The position numbers and the translations under genes are program-made. Shown here in pieces: positions 41,556-49,684 of a stretch of DNA of 64,000 bases. This stretch comes from VGBV01 sp963780395 (GTDB lineage Bacteria > Actinomycetota > Thermoleophilia > Solirubrobacterales > 70-9). The stretch covers positions 124,001 through 188,000 of the forward strand of contig CAWABY010000015.1 of assembly GCA_963780395.1 (NCBI GenBank), in the 5' to 3' direction. Within the stretch, counting starts at the first letter, position 1; every line of letters begins with the position of its first letter. The notes beneath the pieces are model-generated. The model saw nothing but the letters and a program-made list of their open reading frames with translations. It had not been told where the DNA came from and made no database searches.

Positions 41556-42194
41556 GTGGGCAGCACCATCAAGTGCCAGGATCGCGGGGCGGCCGCGGTC
41601 GAGCAGGTCGCGCTCGGCCTCCTGATCGCGATGCTGTTGGCGGCGGGGGTGGGGGCCCTTGCCGGGGCGCCGCCGAGTGACTCCGCCCGCGAGCTGGGCG
41701 GCACGATCGCCCGCCGCATCGCCTGTGCCCCCCGCCACCCGGTTCCGTGCGGGCGCAACCCGCTGGCGCTTGCCTACGGCTTCCCGCTGGGCAAGCTCGT
41801 CCGCTACCTGGCGCCGTCGCTGGACGCGCTCGCGGACGGCGGACTGCTGCCGGTTGACTACCGCCGCTGCCGGCTGGCGAGCTGCGCCGCGCCCGGGCCC
41901 AGGCCGGGGCTGACGGCGTCCGGCCGCAGGGTCACCGCCTTCACCTCGGTCCAGGATCGCCGTCCCAGCGGGGGTGCGGTGCTCGTCACCTACTGGCTCT
42001 ACCGCCCCACGCTGGGATGGCGCTCGGTCACCGCCGGCGGCGGGCCTCGAGAGCTGGCGGCCGCAGCGGCGATCCGCCTCAACCTCGAACACGATCCCGC
42101 CCTGGTCCCGCTGGAGACGCTCGCAGGACGCAACCACCACCCCTTCCCGCCTCGGGAGGAGCCGCCCTGGCGCTGGCGCGTGCCATCCCGCTAA
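41556..42194 (+). CDS. TadE-like pilus-assembly / secreted protein
   Basis: A 212-residue protein whose N-terminus, DRGAAAVEQVALGLLIAMLL, matches the TadE/Flp-pilin-like pattern (short basic leader, Gly before the cut, then a hydrophobic helix with Glu). The rest is outside the cell, with four Cys (CAPRHPVPC and CRLASC) that could form two disulfides. No other tad gene is nearby. GTG start at 41556. Its TAA stop overlaps the stop of the convergent UPF0104 gene (CTAA). Confidence 0.6.
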   Translation: MGSTIKCQDRGAAAVEQVALGLLIAMLLAAGVGALAGAPPSDSARELGGTIARRIACAPRHPVPCGRNPLALAYGFPLGKLVRYLAPSLDALADGGLLPVDYRRCRLASCAAPGPRPGLTASGRRVTAFTSVQDRRPSGGAVLVTYWLYRPTLGWRSVTAGGGPRELAAAAAIRLNLEHDPALVPLETLAGRNHHPFPPREEPPWRWRVPSR

Positions 42195-43246
42195 CCGGGC
42201 TGAGCGCGCTGCTTCTCCTTCGCAGCCTCCGAGCTTTCGCTGCGCTGCTCCTTGGCCTCCTCGCGCTCACGGTGCTCGTCGGCCTCCTGGCCGGCGCTGC
42301 GGATGAGGCTGCGCCAGTCGGTGGTCCGGAAGACGAAGGCGAGGGCCAGGAAGCCCAGCAGCGCCGCCCAGGCGGCGACCGCGATCTGCTGGCCGACCGA
42401 ATAGGTCAGGACCGCGATCGGCCCCGGGCCGGTCAGGGTCGCCACCAGCAGCGCCTGCTGGGCGCCGGCGCCGCCCGGGGTGAGCGGCAGCAGCGTCGAG
42501 ACCGCCTGCACGCTCATCACCACCATCACGTTCTCGAAGGAGCCTCCGATGTGGAAGGCCTCGAGGAAGAACCAGAAGCTGAAGAAGCGCATCACCCAGC
42601 CGACCCCCTGCCACAGCGCCACCTCGCGCAGGTAACGCGGCACGTCGGTGAGGATGACGACGCCCTGCTTCACCTTCTCCCAGAACAGCTCGGCGCGGCG
42701 TGCGAGCACCGCGAAGGCGACCACAGCCGCGATCGCGAGCGCCGTGACGAAGAAGATCAGCATGTCCGGGTTCTCGGCCCAGAAGGAGATCTCGAACGCG
42801 GGCAGGTTCGGCAGCTCGGGCGCCGCCGGCAGCAGCCCCTGGCTGAGGGCGAAGACGAAGACGAGGACCCCGGCCGTGGTGTCGAACACCGACTGCACGA
42901 AGAAGGACGAGGTGATCGCCGGGTAGGACGACCGGCGGATCGACTTCTTCGCTAGGAAGATCTTGACCGCGTCGCCGACGCGGGCGGGGATGAAGCTGTT
43001 GAGCCCGGCGCCGGCCAGGTACGACGCGGTGATCTTTGCGTAGGAGACCTCGCTCTTCGGGTAGGCCGCGCGCAGCACGTTCTGCCAGGCGCGGGTGCGG
43101 GCCAGCAGGTGCGCCAGGTAGAACGCCAGCGCCACCCCCATCGCGAGCCAGCCGATGTCCCCCAGCCGGTCGAAGAACTCGTCGGCCCCCTGCAGGAACC
43201 GGTCCCATGACGAGCTCGGGTCGAACCCGAGCGGTGGCGCGCTCAC
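42191..43246 (-). CDS. UPF0104 / lysylphosphatidylglycerol synthase transmembrane-region protein
   Basis: A 351-residue integral membrane protein with about eight helices, of the UPF0104 (AglD/MprF flippase-like) family. The signature LLPLTPGGAGAQQALLV near residue 250 corresponds to the conserved PxxPGGxG loop (with Gln where Glu is common), and LNSFIPARVGDAVKIFL is the other conserved loop. Members are suspected lipid or polyprenol-phosphate transporters. The C-terminal 40 residues are charged and helical. GTG start at 43246. Confidence 0.85.
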   Translation of the reverse strand: MSAPPLGFDPSSSWDRFLQGADEFFDRLGDIGWLAMGVALAFYLAHLLARTRAWQNVLRAAYPKSEVSYAKITASYLAGAGLNSFIPARVGDAVKIFLAKKSIRRSSYPAITSSFFVQSVFDTTAGVLVFVFALSQGLLPAAPELPNLPAFEISFWAENPDMLIFFVTALAIAAVVAFAVLARRAELFWEKVKQGVVILTDVPRYLREVALWQGVGWVMRFFSFWFFLEAFHIGGSFENVMVVMSVQAVSTLLPLTPGGAGAQQALLVATLTGPGPIAVLTYSVGQQIAVAAWAALLGFLALAFVFRTTDWRSLIRSAGQEADEHREREEAKEQRSESSEAAKEKQRAQPG

Positions 43247-43268
43247 GGCAGGAAGATAGCCAGACCCC

Positions 43269-44195
43269 TCACCTCACCCTGGTCAGTTCCCTGTTGACCA
43301 GGGCGCCCAGCAGCATCGCCACCGCGCCGACGTAGATCCAGATCAGCAGCACGATCACCGCGCCGAGCGTGCCGTAGGTCTTGTCGTAGCTGCCGAAGTT
43401 GTCGACGTAGAAGGAGAAGGCCATCGAGGCCAGCACCCACAGCACCGTTGCCAGCAGCGCCCCTGGCAGATGCTCGACGAGCCTGCGCCGGGTGCCCGCT
43501 GGGCCCAGGGCGTACAGAAGCAGCAGAGCCAGCAGCAGCGCCGCGAAGCCGGCCGGGTAGCGCAGCAGCTGCACAAGCGTGCGGCCGGTGTCGCCCATGC
43601 CCGCCGACTCGGCGATCGAGCCGAACAGGGGGCCGGCGATCAGCAGCGCCACCGCGGCGATCAGCATCAGCGCCATCAGGGTCACCGTCAGCCACAGCCG
43701 GGTTAGGTTGCTGCGCACGAAGCTGGCGGACTCGCTGGTCTGGTTGATCGCCTCCAGCGCCCGGATGGCCGCGCCGATCGCGCCCGAGGCGGTGATGAAG
43801 GCGAACAACAGGCCGAAACCGAGCAAGCCCTCGGCGCCGCCGCCGCGCAGCACGTTCTTGAGCGCGCTGTCGATCGCGTTCACGGCCTCGCCGGGCGCGG
43901 CGTCGTGCAGGGTCTCGATGATGCTGCGGTAGGTCTCGGGGTAGTTGCCGAGCAGGGCCAGCAGGGCGACGGCGACGATCAGCGCCGGGAACAGCGACAG
44001 GAACCCGTAGTAGGCGAGCGCCGCGGCGCGGTCGGTGAGCCCCACCTCGCCGAAGCGGTCGAACGACTTGCGCGCCACCGCCTCCCATTGCTTGCGGCTG
44101 AGGGAGCGCAGCGGCTTCAACTTCTCTTGCGCGGCCGGCTTCTTCCTCGGAGCCGGCTTCTTCGCTGCTCTCTTCGATGCCCCGCTACCCGCCAT
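43269..44195 (-). CDS. YihY/BrkB-family membrane protein
   Basis: A 308-residue membrane protein with six helices, of the YihY (BrkB, formerly 'RNase BN') family, whose real function is unclear. The cytosolic basic start (Lys/Ala/Pro rich) precedes FDRFGEVGLTDRAAALAYYGFLSLFPALI, the family hallmark. LIWIYVGAVAMLLGALVN is the last helix. Start at 44195 overlaps the end of the upstream dehalogenase-like gene by 11 bases, so they are coupled. Confidence 0.9.
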   Translation of the reverse strand: MAGSGASKRAAKKPAPRKKPAAQEKLKPLRSLSRKQWEAVARKSFDRFGEVGLTDRAAALAYYGFLSLFPALIVAVALLALLGNYPETYRSIIETLHDAAPGEAVNAIDSALKNVLRGGGAEGLLGFGLLFAFITASGAIGAAIRALEAINQTSESASFVRSNLTRLWLTVTLMALMLIAAVALLIAGPLFGSIAESAGMGDTGRTLVQLLRYPAGFAALLLALLLLYALGPAGTRRRLVEHLPGALLATVLWVLASMAFSFYVDNFGSYDKTYGTLGAVIVLLIWIYVGAVAMLLGALVNRELTRVR

Positions 44196-45072
44196 TCGCC
44201 TTCAGGAACCCGAGGATCTCCTCAGCGATCTGCTCGCCTCGATCCTCCTGCAGGAAGTGAGACGCGCCCTCGATCGTGACCAGCTCCTCCACCGTGGGAA
44301 TGAGGTCCACGAACACCTCGCCGGCGCGCGGATGGGGGCTCGTCGGGTCCGAGTCCGAGAAGGCCACCAGCGCCGGCTTCTGCCAGCGGCTCAGCTCGTC
44401 TGCGACACCCCGCATGGCGCTTGCCACTGGCGCGTCCTCGGAGAGCGGGATCAGTTGCGGGAACATGGCCGCGCCGGCCTTCGAGGCGAGGTCCGGGAAG
44501 GGCGCCTCGTAGGCCGCGATCACATCCGCTGGGAGCTCGGTCGCGGTCCCGCCCTGGAGCACGAATCCGATGGGAAGGTCGGGATTCTTCTCAGCGAACT
44601 CGCGCCATGCCAGGATCCCCTTCGAGACCCGCCCGTTGAACAGTCCTGTGTTGAGGATCGCCAGGGCGCCGACCCGCTTGGCGTTCTCGACCGCCCAGCG
44701 CAGGCCGATCGCCCCGCCCCAATCCTGGACCACCACCACGGCGTCGTTGAGATCGAGGTCACCGAGCACCGCCGAGACCAACTCGAAATGACGGTCGTAG
44801 GTGTACCAGCCCTGGTGGGTGGGCTTGTCCGAGCGGCCGAAGCCCGCGTAATCGACGCAGACCACGCGATGGCCCGAGGCCAACAGCGGCGGCGCCATCT
44901 TCCGATAGAGGTAGGCCCAGGTTGGCTCGCCGTGGAAGCAGACGACCGGCCGCCCTTCACCCTCGTCGATGTAGTGCAGGCGCAGGCCGTCGACCTCCGC
45001 GTAGTTGGGCGCGAAGTCGTAGCCGGGGAGGCTCTGAAAGCGGCCATCGGGAGTGCGAAAGACCTCGTCCAC
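44185..45072 (-). CDS. haloalkane dehalogenase-like alpha/beta-hydrolase
   Basis: A 295-residue alpha/beta-hydrolase with the sequence marks of haloalkane dehalogenases (DhlA group): HGEPTWAYLYRKM (oxyanion residues and halide-binding context), the Asp nucleophile in VVVQDWGGAIGL followed by the halide-binding Trp, an acid in DSDPTSPHPRAG and the catalytic His in GASHFLQED. It would hydrolyse a C-halogen bond, or may be an epoxide hydrolase-like relative. GTG start at 45072; the sulfotransferase gene diverges 33 bp away. Confidence 0.85.
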   Translation of the reverse strand: MDEVFRTPDGRFQSLPGYDFAPNYAEVDGLRLHYIDEGEGRPVVCFHGEPTWAYLYRKMAPPLLASGHRVVCVDYAGFGRSDKPTHQGWYTYDRHFELVSAVLGDLDLNDAVVVVQDWGGAIGLRWAVENAKRVGALAILNTGLFNGRVSKGILAWREFAEKNPDLPIGFVLQGGTATELPADVIAAYEAPFPDLASKAGAAMFPQLIPLSEDAPVASAMRGVADELSRWQKPALVAFSDSDPTSPHPRAGEVFVDLIPTVEELVTIEGASHFLQEDRGEQIAEEILGFLKANGG

Positions 45073-45105
45073 GATCGCCCACCCTATCCCTACACTTCCG
45101 CGCTC

Positions 45106-46125
45106 ATGGCGACGACCGAGCAGGGCCGCCGTCCGGTTTCCCTCCCCGATTTACCGGCTTCGGGCACGGCCCATGACCCCGCCGACGAGGCGATGTGCGA
45201 TCGCGCCCGCGAGCGCTACGCGACCGACCGCAAGCGCATGGGCAACGTCCCGCGCCGCCGCCGCGGCCACGCCGCGATGCCGAACCTGATCATCATCGGT
45301 GGGCTCAAGTGCGGCACGACGAGCATCCATCACTACCTCGGCCTGCACCCCGAGATCAACATGTCGAAACCGAAGGAGCTCAACTTCTTCGTGCAGGAGC
45401 TGAACTGGGACCTGGGTCTGCCGTGGTACGAGGGGCGCTTCGACGACCGCTTTCCCGTCCGCGGCGAGTCCTCCCCGCACTACACGAACCAGCCGCGCTA
45501 CTCCGGCGTCGCGGAGCGGATCAGGGACAACCTGCCCGACGCGAAGCTGCTCTACATGGTCCGCGACCCGATCAGCCGCATCCTCTCCCACTGGCGCCAC
45601 GCCACCGGCGCGGGCTACGAGACGCGCTCGATGGAGGACGTGCTGACCCGCGACGACCAGACCTACGTCACCCGCAGCATGTACTGGATGCAGCTGCAGC
45701 CCTACCTGGAGCTGTTCCCCTCCGAGCAGATCGCGGTCATCGCCGCCGAGGAGCTGCAGGAGGACCGCGAAGCGACGATGCGCCGAGCCTTCGAGTTCGC
45801 CGGCGTCGATCCCGAGTTCACCTCCGAGCAGTTCGACCGCGAGTGGGAGCGCTCGACGGCCAAGGAGGGCGACAAGTACCAGCTGATGGAGAAGCTGGTC
45901 AAGCTGCCGGGCTTCCGGTCCTTCGACCGCAACTTCGACCGCCTGCCCGAGCGCATGCGCTGGATGGTCGAGAAGGCCGTGCACAACCCCGACGCCCCCG
46001 AGGCGCCGAGGCCGACGCTGACGCCGGGGATCGAGTCTCATCTGACGAGGCACTTCGCGGAGGACTCAAGACGAATCCAGGAGTTCGCCGGCCGCGAGTT
46101 CCCGCGCTGGAAGTCCTACGGCTGA
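45106..46125 (+). CDS. sulfotransferase family protein
   Basis: A 339-residue PAPS-dependent sulfotransferase. The 5'-phosphosulfate loop is IIGGLKCGTTSIHHYL (about residue 62-77), and the 3'-phosphate site is MVRDPISRILSHWRH (about 150-165). The first 55 residues are polar and basic and are not part of the core. The acceptor is unknown; in actinobacteria such enzymes often modify glycolipids or natural products. ATG start at 45106. Divergent from the dehalogenase. Confidence 0.9.
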   Translation: MATTEQGRRPVSLPDLPASGTAHDPADEAMCDRARERYATDRKRMGNVPRRRRGHAAMPNLIIIGGLKCGTTSIHHYLGLHPEINMSKPKELNFFVQELNWDLGLPWYEGRFDDRFPVRGESSPHYTNQPRYSGVAERIRDNLPDAKLLYMVRDPISRILSHWRHATGAGYETRSMEDVLTRDDQTYVTRSMYWMQLQPYLELFPSEQIAVIAAEELQEDREATMRRAFEFAGVDPEFTSEQFDREWERSTAKEGDKYQLMEKLVKLPGFRSFDRNFDRLPERMRWMVEKAVHNPDAPEAPRPTLTPGIESHLTRHFAEDSRRIQEFAGREFPRWKSYG

Positions 46126-46151
46126 CCGACGCTGCGCTCTACGCTGACTGC

Positions 46152-46598
46152 ATGAGGATCGCGGTCGCAGCCGACGAACGGGTCGGCGTCGCCGACGCCG
46201 TGCTGGAGGAGCTGCGCAGGCGCGGTCACGAGCCGATCCCGCACGGCGCCCTGAACGAGGAGGAGCGCGACGACTGGGCCTGGGCCAGCGAGGCGGCCGC
46301 CCGCGACGTGGCCGAGGGCCGCGCTGAGCAGGCGATCGTCTGCTGCTGGACGGGCACCGGCGCCTCGATCGCCGCCAACAAGGTCGAAGGGATTCGCGCC
46401 GCACTTTGCCTGGACGCGCAGACCGCTGAGGGCGCGCGGCGCTGGAACGACGCCAACGCGCTCGCGATCAGCCTCCGCGCCACCTCCGAGGCCGAGCTGG
46501 CTGAGATCCTCGACGCCTGGTTCGCCGGTGAACCGAGCGCCGAGGACGAGGACCGCGCCAACGTCGAGCACCTGGACGAGATCGCGGGCGACCGCTGA
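46152..46598 (+). CDS. RpiB/LacA-LacB-family sugar-phosphate isomerase-like protein
   Basis: A 148-residue protein of the ribose-5-phosphate isomerase B fold. The active-site loop CCWTGTGASIAANKVEGIRAAL matches RpiB (CGTGIGMSIAANKV), and the C-terminal part ARRWNDANALAISLR matches the RHNDANVLALG pattern of the family, with Trp in place of His. The role could be pentose-phosphate or another sugar isomerisation. ATG start. It ends at the possible start of the RibD-like gene. Confidence 0.85.
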   Translation: MRIAVAADERVGVADAVLEELRRRGHEPIPHGALNEEERDDWAWASEAAARDVAEGRAEQAIVCCWTGTGASIAANKVEGIRAALCLDAQTAEGARRWNDANALAISLRATSEAELAEILDAWFAGEPSAEDEDRANVEHLDEIAGDR

Positions 46599-46660
46599 AC
46601 TCGATCCCCGGGGACACCCACGCCGTCCGCAGGCTGCTGCCCGACGAGGCGGAGACCACG

Positions 46661-47362
46661 GTGGCCGCCCAGCTCGCGGAGTTGGACTACGAGGCGCTCG
46701 CGCACGACGACCGCCCCTACCTGGCTCTCAACTTCGCGACCACGCTGGACGGCCGCGCGGCGATCGACGGGAGGTCCGGCCCGATCGGCAGCGCCACCGA
46801 CACCGAGGTCCTGCAGCGCCTTCGCACCAGGTTCGACGCCGTCATGATCGGGGCCGGCACGATGCGCGCCGAGCGCTACGGCCGCATCGTCTCCGACCCC
46901 GACCTGCGGGCCTACCGTGAGCAAACGGGCCTTGCCCACGACCCGCTCGGGGTGATCGTCACCAACCGGCTCGACCTGCCCTGGGACGCAGGCCTGTTCA
47001 GCGACGGCGGCGGGCGGGTCGTGATCTTCACCGCCTCCGAGGAGGACCCGCCCCCGACCGCGACCCCCGTGGAGGTGGTCCGCCACACCGACCGGGTCGA
47101 CTTGCCGAAGGCGATGGAGTGGCTGCTTGGCGAGGGCGGCGTCCGCTCGGTCATGTGCGAGGGAGGGCCGCACCTGCACGGCGAGCTGCGCGCCGCGGGG
47201 CTCGCCGACGAGCTGTTCCTGACGATTGCCCCGAAGCTGGCCGGGGGCGTGGCGCCGCGCGTTCTCGAGGGCGCGTTGGGGGAGGTCGCCGGGCAGGAGC
47301 TGGTATGGCTGCTGGAGTCGAAGGGCGAGCTGTTCACGCGCTACCGCAACGCGGGCGCCTAG
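46661..47362 (+). CDS. RibD C-terminal-type (pyrimidine) reductase
   Basis: A 233-residue NADPH-dependent reductase of the RibD-C/dihydrofolate-reductase fold. Motifs: LNFATTLDGRAAIDGRSG, FDAVMIGAGTMRAERYG and the cofactor segment SVMCEGGPHLHGELRAAGL. GTG 46661 is the first standard start. The frame stays open upstream to CTG at 46595, overlapping the previous stop (CTGA), and the extra residues (HAVRRLLPDEAE) resemble the usual start of this family, so CTG initiation is possible. No other riboflavin gene is close, so the substrate is uncertain. Confidence 0.85.
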   Translation: MAAQLAELDYEALAHDDRPYLALNFATTLDGRAAIDGRSGPIGSATDTEVLQRLRTRFDAVMIGAGTMRAERYGRIVSDPDLRAYREQTGLAHDPLGVIVTNRLDLPWDAGLFSDGGGRVVIFTASEEDPPPTATPVEVVRHTDRVDLPKAMEWLLGEGGVRSVMCEGGPHLHGELRAAGLADELFLTIAPKLAGGVAPRVLEGALGEVAGQELVWLLESKGELFTRYRNAGA

Positions 47363-47375
47363 TAGCTTTCACGGC

Positions 47376-48644
47376 ATGGACTTCAATCCCAGCCCCGCGG
47401 TCGAGTCGCTGCTGGAGCGGATCGAAGCGTTCATGGCCGAGCACGTCTATCCCAGCGAGGCCGAGGTGATGAGGGCGCTCGACGACGAGGTCAAGCCCGG
47501 CGTCCCCTATCCGCAGATCCTGATCGAGATCCGAGCGAAGGCGCGTGAGGAGGGCCTCTGGAACCTGTTCATCGCCGACGACGAGCACGGCGCCGGCCTC
47601 ACAAACTGGGAGTACGGAATGCTCTGCGAGCAGATGGGCCGCAGCCCAGTCGCGGCGCCGATGTCCTTCAACTGCGCCGCGCCCGACACCGGCAACGCCG
47701 AGATCCTGATCGACCACGGCACGCCCGAGCAGCAGGCCGAGTTCCTCCAGCCCCTGCTGGAGGGCGATGCGCGCAGTTGCTTCTCGATGACCGAGCCCGA
47801 GGTCTCGGGCTCGGACCCGACCACGCTGCAGACCCGCGCCGTACTGGACGGCGACGAATGGGTCATCAACGGGCACAAGTGGTTCACCTCCGGCGCCGTC
47901 GGCGCCCGCTTCGCGATCGCGATGGTGGTCACCGACCCCGACGCCGCCCCGTACACGCGGGCGAGCATGATCCTCGTCCCGATCGACAACCCGGGCTTCA
48001 ACCTGGTCCGTCCCGTTCCGGTGATGGGCCACGACAAGGGCCCCGGCCACTGCGAGGTCCGCTACGAGGACTGCCGCGTTCCCGCCTCGAACCTGCTCGG
48101 CGAGCGCGGCGCCGGCTTCGTGATCGCCCAGGACCGCCTTGGCCCGGGCCGGATCCACCACTGCATGCGCGCGATCGGCACCGCCGAGCGGGCGATCGAG
48201 ATGATGTGCGACTACGCCAACAAGCGCGAGAGCTTCGGTGGCCCGCTGGCCGACAAGCAGTTCATCCAGGACTTCATCGCCAAGAGCCGCATGGAGGTCG
48301 ACCAGGCCCGCCTGCTGACCCTCTACGCCGCCTGGCTGATGGACACCGAGGGCAAGCGCCGCGCCCGCCAGGCGATCAGCCAGATCAAGGTCGTGGCCGC
48401 GAACATGGTCATGGACGTGCTCGACCGCGCGATCCAGACCCACGGCTCGCTCGGCATGTCCGACGACACCCCCCTCGCCGGCATGTGGCGCTTCTCGCGC
48501 ATGCTCAAGGTCGCCGACGGCCCCGACGAGGTCCACAAGATGGTCATCGCCCGCCGCGAGCTGAACCGCGCCGCGAAGCGCGCGGAGGGCAAGGGCGAGG
48601 CGAGCGGCAACGGCGTCGCGGCCCCCGAGCCCGCAAAGGCCTAG
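47376..48644 (+). CDS. acyl-CoA dehydrogenase, ACAD10/11-like
   Basis: FAD-dependent acyl-CoA dehydrogenase of 422 residues. The FAD/substrate region FSMTEPEVSGSDPTTLQTRA and the WVINGHKWFTSGAVGARF strand are intact. Near the C-terminus, where most family members have the catalytic Glu in EGT, it reads ADGPDEVHKMVIARREL, the pattern of the ACAD10/ACAD11 group, with Asp at that place. Adjacent genes encode the kinase and HAD domains fused to this one in animal ACAD10. ATG start. Its stop shares CTAG with the convergent kinase gene. Confidence 0.92.
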   Translation: MDFNPSPAVESLLERIEAFMAEHVYPSEAEVMRALDDEVKPGVPYPQILIEIRAKAREEGLWNLFIADDEHGAGLTNWEYGMLCEQMGRSPVAAPMSFNCAAPDTGNAEILIDHGTPEQQAEFLQPLLEGDARSCFSMTEPEVSGSDPTTLQTRAVLDGDEWVINGHKWFTSGAVGARFAIAMVVTDPDAAPYTRASMILVPIDNPGFNLVRPVPVMGHDKGPGHCEVRYEDCRVPASNLLGERGAGFVIAQDRLGPGRIHHCMRAIGTAERAIEMMCDYANKRESFGGPLADKQFIQDFIAKSRMEVDQARLLTLYAAWLMDTEGKRRARQAISQIKVVAANMVMDVLDRAIQTHGSLGMSDDTPLAGMWRFSRMLKVADGPDEVHKMVIARRELNRAAKRAEGKGEASGNGVAAPEPAKA

Positions 48645-49684
48645 CCGACCCGGCTGACCGCCTGCTCGGCCGCCTCGGCGAGGCGCTCGACGATCTTGGC
48701 GAACTCCTCGAAGTCGCCCTCCGCCTTGCCGTACTGGCCGGCGGCGTAGCGGGCGTAGACCCCCTCGAGGATGATCGCCAGCTTCCAGTACCCGAGGGCG
48801 ACGAAGTAGTCGACCTCGGCCAGGTCGCGGCCCGATCGCTCGGCGTAGCGCTCGCGGACCTGATCGCGGCTGATGAACCCCGAGGCGATCGTCGCCGGCG
48901 CGAACAGGGGCATGAAGTCGTCGCCGGCCTCTGACCAGTAGACGAGCAGCAGCCCGACGTCGGCGAGCGGGTCTCCGAGCGTGCACAGCTCCCAGTCGAC
49001 GACAGCGGCGACCTCGCCGGAGGGCGCCAGGATCATGTTGTCGAGGCGATAGTCGCCGTGGACGATCGTCGCGGGCCCCTGCTCGGGAACGCCGGCGGCG
49101 AGGCGGCGGTGGACTTCGTCAACCATTTCGAGCTCGCGGGTCTTGGACTTCTCCCACTGACCGTGCCAGCGTTTCAGCTGGCGCTCGACGTAGGCCTCCT
49201 TGCGGCCCAGCTCACCGAGTCCGACGGCATCGGGATCGACGGTGTGGATCTCGACGAGGGTGTCGACGACGCGCTCGCCGATCTCGGCGCGCTGCTGCTC
49301 GCTGAAGGGCTTCGCGTCCTCGGCCGAGCGCAGGATCGGCCCCTCGACGAAACCCATCACGTAGAAGGGAGCTCCGTTCACGGACTCGTCCTCGCAGAGG
49401 CCGACGGCCGGGGGAACCGGCACCGGGGTGTCCCGCAGCGCCGCGATCACACGGTGCTCGCGGCCCATATCGTGGGCCGAGCCGAGCCGCTTCCCGAGCG
49501 GGGGGCGGCGCAGCGCCCAGCTGCCGCCGCCGGCGTCGTGGACCCCGAAGGTCAGGTTCGAGCGGCCCCCGGAGATGCGCTCGAACTTGAGAGGTGGCTC
49601 TGCGCCCTCGACGTTGGCCTCGAACCAGGACTCGACCCCGGCGCGGTCGATCCCCTCGGGGGCGTCGGTAGCCTGCTCCGCCAT
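48641..49684 (-). CDS. aminoglycoside phosphotransferase-fold kinase, ACAD10/11-like
   Basis: A 347-residue small-molecule kinase of the APH fold. GGRSNLTFGV is the nucleotide loop, WALRRPP holds the ATP-binding segment, the catalytic loop is IVHGDYRLDNMILAP, and the metal Asp is in AAVVDWELCTLGDPLADVGLLL. The close match of these motifs to the kinase domain of ACAD10/11, and the neighbouring acyl-CoA dehydrogenase, suggest it phosphorylates a hydroxyacyl substrate rather than an antibiotic. The ATG at 49684 overlaps the ATG of the divergent HAD gene (CATG). Confidence 0.9.
   Translation of the reverse strand: MAEQATDAPEGIDRAGVESWFEANVEGAEPPLKFERISGGRSNLTFGVHDAGGGSWALRRPPLGKRLGSAHDMGREHRVIAALRDTPVPVPPAVGLCEDESVNGAPFYVMGFVEGPILRSAEDAKPFSEQQRAEIGERVVDTLVEIHTVDPDAVGLGELGRKEAYVERQLKRWHGQWEKSKTRELEMVDEVHRRLAAGVPEQGPATIVHGDYRLDNMILAPSGEVAAVVDWELCTLGDPLADVGLLLVYWSEAGDDFMPLFAPATIASGFISRDQVRERYAERSGRDLAEVDYFVALGYWKLAIILEGVYARYAAGQYGKAEGDFEEFAKIVERLAEAAEQAVSRVG

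Noticed and set aside
48641..49684. APH-fold kinase as an antibiotic-resistance gene
   Set aside because: Its motifs and neighbours match the ACAD10/11 kinase domain; no resistance or mobile context.
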